From NCBI RefSeq assembly GCF_008693385.1, contig NZ_CP044067.1, positions 1,490,501-1,554,500 of the forward strand: DNA of 64,000 bases. The letters run 5' to 3'. The translations under genes were made by a program, and so were the position numbers. Source of the DNA: Cupriavidus pauculus (GTDB lineage: Bacteria; Pseudomonadota; Gammaproteobacteria; Burkholderiales; Burkholderiaceae). This document shows, in pieces, positions 18,149-25,900 of the stretch; within the stretch, counting starts at the first letter, position 1, and every line of letters begins with the position of its first letter. Under the pieces are notes generated by a model. That model made no database searches. It had not been told where the DNA came from and worked only from the letters and a program-made list of their open reading frames with translations.

Positions 18149-20407
18149 ATGAGCGCGCTTCCCATTCCCGCCAGCACCGATTCCACGACCGATCCCGCCG
18201 TCACCGGCGATGTCTATACCCGTCGCCAGGCCGCCGTTGCGGCATTTATCGCGGCGGCCAGACAACACCTCGATACCGATGCCCCACTGACGCACGACCA
18301 CCTCAGGCCTGTGGCCGCGGCACTCGAGCATCTGGGCCTTCAGCGCGACCTGTTTCCGGACGATCATTTCCGCGTGACGGCGGAACATCCGGCGCAGGTC
18401 TATCGCCTTGCGGAGGATCCCGACGGCCAGTATGCGCTGTATGTCTCCGCTGGCCTGCCCGGCAAGTCGCAGCCGCCGCACGACCATACGACGTGGGCCA
18501 TCATCGCCGGCATTGCGGGCCGCGAGCGCAATGTATTCTTCAGGCGCGAGAAGACCGACGACCCCGCGCGCGACGTTCTTCACGAACATGCCAACAGCGA
18601 CGTCGTGGCCGGCACGTCGGTCAGATTGCTGCCCGACGACGTGCATACGATCGAACTGATCGGCGAGGATCGCGGTCTGCATCTTCACTTCTACGGGCTC
18701 GCGCTGGACCGCCTTCATCATCGAGTGGTGTTCGACAGCCCGCAGGGTGGCAGCTTCCGCACGTTCGGGCCGCCGCGCCGCCTTGCGGCACCGCTGATCG
18801 ACGCCGCGACGCTCAAGGCTTCACTTCAGGACGGCCAGGAGATTGCGCTGCTCGACGTGCGCGAGGCCGGCGTCTTCGCACACGGCCACCTGCTGCTGGC
18901 GGCATCCGCGCCGCTGTGGCGGCTGGAGTTGCTGATCGACCGGCTCGTGCCGCGCCGCGACACGCGCATCGTGCTGACCGATGGCGGCGAGAACCGCGAC
19001 CAGCTCGCGCATGACGCGGCGGCCAAGCTCGTGCGGCTGGGCTGGCACAACGTCGCCGTGCTGGAAGGCGGCGTGGCCGGCTGGGTTGCTGCGGGCCACG
19101 AGCGCTTTACCGGCAGCAACGTGCCAGGCAAGGCGTTCGGCGAAATCATCGAACATCGCAAGCACACCCCGTGGATCGACGCGCGGGACCTGCATGCGCG
19201 CATCGAGCGCGGCGACGATATCGTCGTGGTCGATAGCCGTACGACGGAAGAGTTCGCGGACTTCAGCCTGCCGTTCGCGCACAGCGTGCCCGGTGCCGAG
19301 CTCGTCTATCGTATCGGGGAGCTCGCCCCGCGTCCGGAAACGCTCGTCGTCGTCAACTGCGCCGGCCGCACGCGCAGCATCGTCGGCGCGCAGACGCTGA
19401 TCGATGCGGGCATTCCAAATCCTGTCGTCTCGCTCAAGGACGGCACGATGGCGTGGCTGCTCGAAGGCCGCGCGCTCGCGCATGGCCGCGCCACCCCGCT
19501 GCCTGAACCCTCCCCGGAGCGTCTCGCCCAAGCCCGCGAGCGTGCCGAACGCGTCGCCGCCGCGGCCGGTGTGCGCCGCATCGACGCGGCCACGCTGGCC
19601 GCGTTCGAGGCAGATTCCGTGGCCGGCGCGGACGGGCGTAGCATCTATCGATTCGATATTCGTACGCGCGCGGAGTATGAATCCGGCCACCTGCCGGACT
19701 GGCGCTGGGCACCGGGCGGCCAGCTCGTGCAGGCCACCGACGAGTATGTGGGCACGCGCCACGCACGCGTCGTGCTCGCGGACTTCGACGGCGTGCGCGC
19801 ACTGACCACGGCCGCATGGCTCGCGCAACTCGGCGCGCATGAGGTCTTCGTGTTCACGCCAGCGGCGAATGCCGACCTCGTAACGGGACCGGAACCGGTT
19901 CGGGTACTGGCCTCGCGCGCGCCGGCCGGTACGATCTCCGCGCAGCAGGCACACCAGCAACTTGAAGCCAGACACGCGCGGCTGTTCGACGTCGAACGCC
20001 GCGCACCCTACGAGAAGCGCCATGCGCAGGGGGCGTGGTTCGCGGTGCCGGATCAGCTGGAAGCGCTGGTCGCCGATCTGCCCGCCGAACAGGCCATTCT
20101 GCTGACGTCGTCCGACGGGGTGCTCGCGCGCGTCGTTGCCGCCGAACTGTCGGCCCGCACAAAGCGCGACGTGCGCGCACTGACCGGCGGCACGCAGGCG
20201 TGGATTGCGGCGGGACTGCCCACGGAAAGCGGTGCGGCACGTGTGCTCACGGGCGACGCCGACTACTGGTTCAGCCCGTATCACCAGCCGACCGAGGTCC
20301 AGCGCCATGCGGGCTTCCGCGAGTATCTCGACTGGGAAATCGGCCTCGTGGCACAGCTCGAGCGCGAGGGCGATATCGGCTTCCGGCTCGTGAACGCGGC
20401 GCGATGA
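18149..20407 (+). CDS. Thiol dioxygenase fused to four rhodanese domains
   Basis: A 752-residue fusion. Residues about 20-205 are a cupin thiol dioxygenase of the cysteine / 3-mercaptopropionate dioxygenase class: PPHDHTTWAIIAG supplies His111 and His113, and LHLHFYG supplies His178 as the third Fe(II) ligand. The HDHTxW form is closer to mercaptopropionate dioxygenases than to animal cysteine dioxygenase. Four rhodanese modules follow, near 216-318, 341-442, 477-572 and 593-692. Only the second has a catalytic cysteine, Cys404 in NCAGRTRS; the corresponding loops of the others (LTDGGENR, LADFDGVR, LTSSDGVLA) lack it. A conserved tail (GFREYLDWEIGLVAQLER) closes the protein. It should oxidise a thiol to a sulfinate and move sulfane sulfur. 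The start at 18149 is by domain position; GTG at 18098 is an alternative. Confidence 0.88.
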   Translation: MSALPIPASTDSTTDPAVTGDVYTRRQAAVAAFIAAARQHLDTDAPLTHDHLRPVAAALEHLGLQRDLFPDDHFRVTAEHPAQVYRLAEDPDGQYALYVSAGLPGKSQPPHDHTTWAIIAGIAGRERNVFFRREKTDDPARDVLHEHANSDVVAGTSVRLLPDDVHTIELIGEDRGLHLHFYGLALDRLHHRVVFDSPQGGSFRTFGPPRRLAAPLIDAATLKASLQDGQEIALLDVREAGVFAHGHLLLAASAPLWRLELLIDRLVPRRDTRIVLTDGGENRDQLAHDAAAKLVRLGWHNVAVLEGGVAGWVAAGHERFTGSNVPGKAFGEIIEHRKHTPWIDARDLHARIERGDDIVVVDSRTTEEFADFSLPFAHSVPGAELVYRIGELAPRPETLVVVNCAGRTRSIVGAQTLIDAGIPNPVVSLKDGTMAWLLEGRALAHGRATPLPEPSPERLAQARERAERVAAAAGVRRIDAATLAAFEADSVAGADGRSIYRFDIRTRAEYESGHLPDWRWAPGGQLVQATDEYVGTRHARVVLADFDGVRALTTAAWLAQLGAHEVFVFTPAANADLVTGPEPVRVLASRAPAGTISAQQAHQQLEARHARLFDVERRAPYEKRHAQGAWFAVPDQLEALVADLPAEQAILLTSSDGVLARVVAAELSARTKRDVRALTGGTQAWIAAGLPTESGAARVLTGDADYWFSPYHQPTEVQRHAGFREYLDWEIGLVAQLEREGDIGFRLVNAAR

Positions 20408-20412
20408 ATGAC

Positions 20413-20444
20413 GCCTTCCGTCAGTGCAAGGCCTGACGGAAGGC
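20413..20444. terminator. Bidirectional terminator-like hairpin, 12-bp stem
   Basis: GCCTTCCGTCAG (20413-20424) and CTGACGGAAGGC (20433-20444) pair perfectly across an 8-base loop. It begins 6 bp after the stop of the dioxygenase-rhodanese gene and spans the stop of the convergent lyase gene, the expected place for a shared terminator. There is no strong T-run on either side, so termination strength is uncertain. Confidence 0.7.
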
Positions 20445-21611
20445 CTGTTCGAGATCCGCAATCAGGTCCCGCACGTCTTCCAACCCCACGTGGAGGCGGA
20501 TGACCGGCGCGGGATCCTGCCACGACCGATAGGCCCGCAGCCGCTCGGGTGGCGCGATCAGCGCGAGGCTCTCGTAGCCGCCCCACGATGCGCCGATCGC
20601 AAACAGCCGCAAGGCATTGACGAACCGCCCCGCCGCGGCGGCATCCACGCCGCGCAACGCAAAGGACACGAGACCGCTGGCGCCCGAGAAATCGCGTTGC
20701 CACAACGCGTGGCCGGGATCGTCGGGCAGCGCGGGATAGAACGTGCGGCTCACGTGTGGATGCCGATGTAGCCATTGCGCAATTGCCGTCGCGTTGGCCT
20801 GATGCTGCGCAAGCCGTACCGGCAGCGTCCGCAGACCGCGCAGTGCGAGGTAGGCGTCGTCGGCGCCGATCGTCAGGCCGAGCGCCTCGTGCGTCGTGCC
20901 GATACGTCTGGCGAGATCGTCGTTGTCGACGATGACCGCGCCCTGCATCACGTCGGAATGGCCAGCGATGTATTTGGTCGACGCCTGCACCGAGATATTG
21001 GCGCCGAGCTTCAGCGGCTGCAGGAACCAGCCGCCGCTCCAGGTATTGTCGATCGCGACCGGCACGCCACGTTCGCGCGCGATGGCCGTCAGCGCGGGAA
21101 GATCGAGCACGTCGAACAGCAGCGAGCCCGGCGACTCGAGGTACAGCAGCCTTGTTTCGGGTCGGATGCGCGATGCCAGATCGTCATGGGCCGGCGAGAA
21201 ATACTCGAGCGTGATGCCGAGCCGCCGCAACAGATCGAGATCCACCCGGCGCAGCGGTGCATAGACGCTGTCCGACACCAGCGCATGATCTCCAGGCCCC
21301 AGCAGCGCGAGCAGTACCAGCGAGATTGCCGACAGCCCCGAAGGCGTCAGGAAGGCGCGCCGTCCGCCTTCGAGCGCGCACAGCGCGTCTTCGAGCGCTG
21401 CGTGCGTATCCATTCCGTGACGGCCATAGGTCGGCACACGCTCGTGCGCGGCGCGGCGATGCTGCCGGTCGGCCAGCGTCTCCACGCTGTCGAAACGCAC
21501 GGTGCTCGTGCGTACCACCGGTACATTCACCGGTCCGATGCCGTCGTGAAGGCGCGCCGCGCCGGCATGCAGCAGGCGCGTGTGGTGGCCCAGATGGTGG
21601 GCTTCGTTCAT
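20421..21611 (-). CDS. PLP-dependent cystathionine beta-lyase / Cys-Met metabolism enzyme
   Basis: A 396-residue fold-type I PLP enzyme of the Cys/Met metabolism family. It has VPTYGRHGMDTHAALEDALCALEGG (the YxR phosphate site from the neighbouring subunit), LTPSGLSAIS, YLESPGSLLFDVLDL, AIDNTWSGGWFLQPLKLGANISVQASTKYIAGHSDVMQG with the Schiff-base lysine in STKYI, and a C-terminal IRLHVGLEDVRDLIADLEQAF. The 'TWSGGWFLQP' form and 'IRLHVGLED' end favour cystathionine beta-lyase (MetC) over gamma-synthase; it would release a thiol, pyruvate and ammonia from a thioether or disulfide. The start overlaps the stop of the ABC ATPase gene (ATGA), coupling lyase with uptake. Confidence 0.88.
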   Translation of the reverse strand: MNEAHHLGHHTRLLHAGAARLHDGIGPVNVPVVRTSTVRFDSVETLADRQHRRAAHERVPTYGRHGMDTHAALEDALCALEGGRRAFLTPSGLSAISLVLLALLGPGDHALVSDSVYAPLRRVDLDLLRRLGITLEYFSPAHDDLASRIRPETRLLYLESPGSLLFDVLDLPALTAIARERGVPVAIDNTWSGGWFLQPLKLGANISVQASTKYIAGHSDVMQGAVIVDNDDLARRIGTTHEALGLTIGADDAYLALRGLRTLPVRLAQHQANATAIAQWLHRHPHVSRTFYPALPDDPGHALWQRDFSGASGLVSFALRGVDAAAAGRFVNALRLFAIGASWGGYESLALIAPPERLRAYRSWQDPAPVIRLHVGLEDVRDLIADLEQAFRQALH

Positions 21612-22438
21612 GCGTGATCCTCCGCGGGTTGCAGTGTTGGGGAGAGCGGTACAAAGGCCGCGTTGAACGACGCCGGCAGCCGCGGCACCGCGCCGAGCGC
21701 GCGGCGCAGGAACGCGCGCGTCCGGTCGTGAACGGGCTGCCCGAAAATCTGCTCGGGCGGTCCGTGCTCGACGATGCGGCCGGCCTCGGTGAAGTAGATG
21801 CGATGACTGATCTCCGCGGCGAATCGCATTTCATGCGTGACGAGTACGCAGGTCAGGCCGTCCTCGACCAGTTCGCGAATCACGGTCAGCACCTCGCCCA
21901 CGGTTTCCGGATCCAGTGCCGAGGTGACCTCGTCGAACAGGATCAGTTCCGGCCGCATCGCCAGCGCGCGCGCGATCGCCACGCGCTGCTGCTGGCCGCC
22001 CGACAATTCGCCGGGATAGGCACCCGCCTTGCCCGCCAGGCCGACCTTGCCGAGCAGCGTGTGCGCATCGTGCTCCGTCTCCGCACGCTCGCGTCCGATC
22101 ACGCGCATCGGCGCGATCACGAGGTTCTCGAGCACGGTCAGATGTGGAAACAGGTTGTACTGCTGGAACACGAAGCCCACGCGCTTGCGCAGCGCGATCA
22201 GTTCCGCTTCGGTCCGCAGCGCGTCCACGGCGGTACCGCCCACGCGAATGCTGCCGCGCTGCGGACGCAGCAATCCCGTCATGCATCGGAGGATCGTGCT
22301 CTTGCCGGAGCCCGATGGACCGATGATCGTCACGGCTTCGCCACGCCGCACATCGACGTCGATCCCCTTCAGCACTTCGGTCCCGTCGAACGCGAGGTGC
22401 ACGTCGCGCAGCGCGACGGCGGTATCAGTATCTGGCAT
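21608..22438 (-). CDS. Polar amino-acid ABC transporter ATP-binding protein
   Basis: A 276-residue ATPase of the GlnQ/HisP/TcyN class: Walker A GPSGSGKST, Q-loop VFQQYNLFPHLTVLEN, signature ELSGGQQQRVAIARALAM, Walker B LILFDEVTSALDPE, and the H-loop VTHEMRFA. The FPHLTVLEN segment is diagnostic for amino-acid importers. Energises the two permeases upstream. It overlaps both the preceding permease gene (by 14 bp) and the following lyase gene (by 4 bp). Confidence 0.93.
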   Translation of the reverse strand: MPDTDTAVALRDVHLAFDGTEVLKGIDVDVRRGEAVTIIGPSGSGKSTILRCMTGLLRPQRGSIRVGGTAVDALRTEAELIALRKRVGFVFQQYNLFPHLTVLENLVIAPMRVIGRERAETEHDAHTLLGKVGLAGKAGAYPGELSGGQQQRVAIARALAMRPELILFDEVTSALDPETVGEVLTVIRELVEDGLTCVLVTHEMRFAAEISHRIYFTEAGRIVEHGPPEQIFGQPVHDRTRAFLRRALGAVPRLPASFNAAFVPLSPTLQPAEDHA

Positions 22439-23120
22439 GGCGGCGCTCCAGTGCGCGCGTGGCGCGCGAAATCGGGTAGCAATACAGCAGGAACAGCATC
22501 AGCAGGCTGAAGTAGACGAGGATCGTGAAGTCCGTGCGCGCGACGGTATTGCTGGCGACCTGCGCGGCATCCACCACGTCGTGCACGCCGACGAGCGATG
22601 CGAACGACGTGCTCATGGTGATGCTCGCGTACAGGTTCATCCACGGCGGAAGCATGCGGCGCACGCACTGTGGCAGGACGATCAGCCGATAGATCTGCCC
22701 ACGCCGGAACGCGAGCGAATGGGCAGCTTCCCACTGCGCGCTCGGAATCGACTGGATCGCGCCGCGGAAGATCTCTGCAACATTCGCGCTCGCCGGCAGC
22801 GCGAGCCCGAACACGACCTTGACCCAGTCGGGGAACGGAACGGTCCACGGCCCGACCTGCCATTCGAACGGAAAGACGTAGGTCGTGAAGTAGACGAGCA
22901 CGAGCACCGGCGCATTGCGAAATGCCTGTACCCACCAGCGCGCGGCCACGCGCGCGGGGTGCAGCGCGGACAGCGACAAGGCACCGATGAGAAGACCCGC
23001 CAGCGTGCCGATCGCCATGGCCAGCACGCTGATGCCGATGTTCGCGGCCATGCCGCGCAGCAAGACGGGTGACCAGGTTGCCAGATGCGTCAACGCGACC
23101 TCGATGGAGCTACTGGCCAT
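22425..23120 (-). CDS. Amino-acid ABC transporter permease (second subunit)
   Basis: A 231-residue inner-membrane permease of the HisMQ type with about five membrane segments (GMAANIGISVLAMAIGTLAGLLIG, FRNAPVLVLVYFTTYVFP, and so on). The cytoplasmic EAA loop reads WEAAHSLAFRRGQIYRLIVLPQCVRRMLPPWMN. The start at 23120 overlaps the first permease gene by 11 bp. Works with the companion permease and the GlnQ-like ATPase to import a polar or sulfur amino acid. Confidence 0.9.
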   Translation of the reverse strand: MASSSIEVALTHLATWSPVLLRGMAANIGISVLAMAIGTLAGLLIGALSLSALHPARVAARWWVQAFRNAPVLVLVYFTTYVFPFEWQVGPWTVPFPDWVKVVFGLALPASANVAEIFRGAIQSIPSAQWEAAHSLAFRRGQIYRLIVLPQCVRRMLPPWMNLYASITMSTSFASLVGVHDVVDAAQVASNTVARTDFTILVYFSLLMLFLLYCYPISRATRALERRHARY

Positions 23121-23862
23121 AACCGGGCATGCGCAGGCGGCGCTCGAGCCATCGGCCGGCCACGCTGACAAGCCACGTCAGCAGGCCGAACCAGGCGAGG
23201 ATGAGCAACAGCAGCTCGAGAACGTTGTCGCGCTGCGTCCAGATCATGATCGATTCATAGGTCACGTCGCCCACCGCGATCGCGGAGGCCAGCGCGGTCA
23301 TCTTGACGAGGTCCACCAGATTGTTGACGAGCGCTGGCAGCGCGAAGCGCACCGCAAGCGGCAGCTCCACGCGCGCCAGCATCTGCCGCCGCGAGAATCC
23401 GAGCGATCGTGCCGCTTCCAGCGTCACGCGCGGTACGGCCTCGATGCCCGCGCGCAGCGCCTCCGCATGGAACACGGCCTTGTGCAGCGACACAACGAGC
23501 ACGACCCAGAAGAACGGTGTCAGCGGATTGCCGCTGCCATGCTGGGCAAGCTGCTGCGTGATGAGCATGTTGAGCACCAGAAAGCCGCAGTACAGCTGCA
23601 CCAGTGTCGGCGTGTTGCGCGTGATCTCGACGAATGCGCGCGCGGGTGCCGCCAGCAGCCGCTGGCCCGAGGTCAGCATCGCCGCCAGCAGGGCCCCCGC
23701 GGCAAGGCTTGCGGGAATCGTGAGTGCGCACAGCTCGAGCGTCACGCGCAGGCCGCGCGCGAACGCGGCGCGCTCCCCCGCATCGAGCAGAAAGCCATAG
23801 TTCAGCCCAATCGCCTTGAGCGCGGCGACCGACGCGGTGACCAGCGCGCCGACGGTCTCCAT
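23110..23862 (-). CDS. Amino-acid ABC transporter permease (first subunit)
   Basis: A 250-residue HisMQ-type permease. It has FARGLRVTLELCALTIPASLAAGALLAAML, FVEITRNTPTLVQLYCGFLVLNML, and an EAA loop EAARSLGFSRRQMLARVELPLAVRFALPALVNN. The start codon shares one base with the stop of the binding-protein gene (TGATG), so translation is coupled. A longer frame to 24279 is the antisense-like readthrough of the binding-protein gene and is not used. Confidence 0.9.
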   Translation of the reverse strand: METVGALVTASVAALKAIGLNYGFLLDAGERAAFARGLRVTLELCALTIPASLAAGALLAAMLTSGQRLLAAPARAFVEITRNTPTLVQLYCGFLVLNMLITQQLAQHGSGNPLTPFFWVVLVVSLHKAVFHAEALRAGIEAVPRVTLEAARSLGFSRRQMLARVELPLAVRFALPALVNNLVDLVKMTALASAIAVGDVTYESIMIWTQRDNVLELLLLILAWFGLLTWLVSVAGRWLERRLRMPGYGQ

Positions 23863-24743
23863 CAGGCAGGCTGGCGTAGCTGCTTCTGGAGCTCGGGCAG
23901 GAGCGGCTGCGGCGGCGTGATGCCAAGACGCTTCTCCGTTTCGATGAGCCAGCCCGTGCGGTGCCACGTCTGCACGACCTTGTCGACGGCGGCGACGGTG
24001 TCGCTTTCGCCCTTGCGTGCCCAGACGACCGACGGCGCCGGCAGGATCTCCGTTGGAATCGGCGCGGCATAGCCTGCCCATTCGGCGTTGGTGCGCAACA
24101 GCGGATGGATCAGCGTGGCATCGTGCACGGCGGCCACGCACTGCCCGCCACGCAACGCGAGCAGCGACTCCGATGCCGTCTTGAAGCCGCGTACCTGTGC
24201 GCCGTATTGCTCCTGCAGCGGCTTCACGAAGCTGCTGCCTTGCGACGCGCACACCGTCTTGCCGCGCAGATCGTCCCATTGATGAATGCCGCTGGTCTTG
24301 AGCACCGCGGCCGTGCCGCCTACGCGGTAGAACGGCGTGGGCGCATACGAGAGAATCTCGCCGCGGTCCGCGTTGTACTCCATCGACGCGATCAGCAGAT
24401 CGACCTTGCCCTGCTGCAGGAACTGCACGCGATTGGATGGATTGACCTGTACCAGCTCCGCTTCGACGCCGAGCCGCTTCGCCAGATCGCGGGCCAGTTC
24501 GGGGTTCCAGCCAACCAGCTGCTGCGTGGCGGGGTCGATCGAACCGAACGGGCCGCCGTTGACGAGCACGCCGATGGCCACCTTGCCGCGCTGGCGAATC
24601 TTGTCCAGCGTTGCATCGGCCCGGGCCGTCGAGACACCGGTCGCCAGCAGGACGAGCGCCGCGATGGCGGCGCGCGTACGCATGGGGGCACGGTGGCGAG
24701 TACGAGTGGAAATAGCGGTGACAGGGACGGTAGTGGCGGACAT
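23862..24743 (-). CDS. Periplasmic amino-acid-binding protein (SBP family 3)
   Basis: Solute-binding protein of about 293 residues. After a signal peptide (RTRAAIAALVLLATGVSTARA) the mature protein starts ADATLDKIRQRGKVAIGVLVNGGPFGSIDPATQQLVGWNPELARDLAKRLGVEAELVQVNPSNRVQFLQQGKVDLLIASMEYN, classic for this family, with the ligand-binding Arg in NPSNR. Start choice is uncertain: 24743 gives a 20-residue extension before the signal peptide, 24683 starts right at it; neither has a good ribosome site. First gene of the transporter-lyase set, 34 bp after the Bug receptor gene. Ligand likely a polar or sulfur amino acid by context. Confidence 0.88.
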   Translation of the reverse strand: MSATTVPVTAISTRTRHRAPMRTRAAIAALVLLATGVSTARADATLDKIRQRGKVAIGVLVNGGPFGSIDPATQQLVGWNPELARDLAKRLGVEAELVQVNPSNRVQFLQQGKVDLLIASMEYNADRGEILSYAPTPFYRVGGTAAVLKTSGIHQWDDLRGKTVCASQGSSFVKPLQEQYGAQVRGFKTASESLLALRGGQCVAAVHDATLIHPLLRTNAEWAGYAAPIPTEILPAPSVVWARKGESDTVAAVDKVVQTWHRTGWLIETEKRLGITPPQPLLPELQKQLRQPA

Positions 24744-24777
24744 GAGATGGCGGTGGAATGACAAGCGATGAGGGTGT

Positions 24778-25785
24778 TCAGTTGAGCGTAAGACCGGCCG
24801 ACGCGATGACGGCGGCATAGCGCGGCAAATCGCGCGTCAGCGTCGCATCGAGCTCGCGCGGGTTCGATGCCACGACGTTGAAGCCGGCCTCTTCGAGCTG
24901 TGCATGGGTGGCGGGCTCGGCCAGCACGGCCGCGGCGTCGCGATAGATGCGTTCCACCACATCGGCGGGCGTGGCCGCGGGGGCGAGCAGCCCCTGCCAG
25001 CTCTCGACGGCAAAGTCCTTCACGCCGGCCTCCGCCATGGTCGGCACCTGTGGCAATGCCTTCGAGCGATATGGCGTCGTCACGGCCAGCGCCGTGAGCT
25101 TGCCCGTGCGCACGTAGTCGGTGACGGCCGCGAGCGTGATCAGCGTGGCATCGATATGTCCCCCAAGCAGGTCGAGCGTCGCGGGACCGCCGCCGGGATA
25201 GGGAATGTAGTTGACGCGCACGTCGAGCTGCCGCGCGAGCATCTCGTGCGCAACGTGCGCAATCCCGCCATTGCCGGGTAGTCCCAGTGCGAGTTCGCCG
25301 GGCTTGCGACGCGTGTACGCGACGTAGTCCTGAAACGTGCGCACACCGAGATCGGGCCTCACGACGAGGATCTGCGGACTCACCACCGCCTTGATCACGC
25401 CGCGAAACGCGTGGTTCGTATCGTACGGCAGGCGCTTGAACAGCGAAGCGTTCAGCGTCACACCCTCTCCACCGAGAAGAAGCGTGCGGCCATCGGGGGC
25501 CGCGCGCGCGACCTGTGCCGCACCGATCGTGCCGCTGCCGCCGGCAACGTTCTCGACAATCACGGTCTGGTGCCAGCGCTCCGCGAGCTTCACCGCGAGA
25601 ATGCGCGCAAGCTTGTCGGCACTGCCGCCAGCGGAAACCGGCACCACGATGCGCACAGGCCTGGCATTGGCACCGAAAGCGGCATCGCTCGCGCCGGCGG
25701 TCTGCGCGGCGCACGGCAACGCGGAAGCCAGTACCGCGAGGGCGGCGATGGTACGGAGAGCGGTCAGCAGGGCGCGGCGCGGCAT
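24778..25785 (-). CDS. Bug-type (tripartite tricarboxylate) substrate-binding protein
   Basis: A 335-residue periplasmic receptor of the Bug/TctC family with a signal peptide (TALRTIAALAVLASALPCAAQ). It shows PVRIVVPVSAGGSADKLARILAVKLAERWHQTVIVENVAGGSGTIGAAQVARAAPDGRTLLLG, YIPYPGGGPATLDLLGGHID, and AVTTPYRSKALPQVPTMAEAGVKDFAVESWQGLLAPA. No TctA/TctB membrane genes are near, as for most Bug receptors in this group. It is in line with the ABC amino-acid transporter genes and could be a sensor or an alternative receptor for the same nutrient. A 10+10 bp hairpin lies upstream between it and the rhodanese gene. Confidence 0.88.
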   Translation of the reverse strand: MPRRALLTALRTIAALAVLASALPCAAQTAGASDAAFGANARPVRIVVPVSAGGSADKLARILAVKLAERWHQTVIVENVAGGSGTIGAAQVARAAPDGRTLLLGGEGVTLNASLFKRLPYDTNHAFRGVIKAVVSPQILVVRPDLGVRTFQDYVAYTRRKPGELALGLPGNGGIAHVAHEMLARQLDVRVNYIPYPGGGPATLDLLGGHIDATLITLAAVTDYVRTGKLTALAVTTPYRSKALPQVPTMAEAGVKDFAVESWQGLLAPAATPADVVERIYRDAAAVLAEPATHAQLEEAGFNVVASNPRELDATLTRDLPRYAAVIASAGLTLN

Positions 25786-25861
25786 GGTCGGTTCGAAGCA
25801 GTTGGCACGGGATGTGGAACCAACTAGCTTAGTGAGCGACCTGCCGGATCAGAACGAATCG

Positions 25862-25885
25862 TTTCGCGCATCCATATGCGCGAAA
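25862..25885. promoter_or_regulatory. 10+10 bp inverted repeat between rhodanese and Bug-receptor genes
   Basis: TTTCGCGCAT (25862-25871) and ATGCGCGAAA (25876-25885) pair exactly around CCAT. It lies 15 bp past the stop of the four-rhodanese gene and 77 bp before the Bug-receptor start. It may terminate the former or act as an operator for the latter; there is no T-run on the minus-strand side. Confidence 0.6.
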
Positions 25886-25900
25886 AACGTCGCGCGTCTC

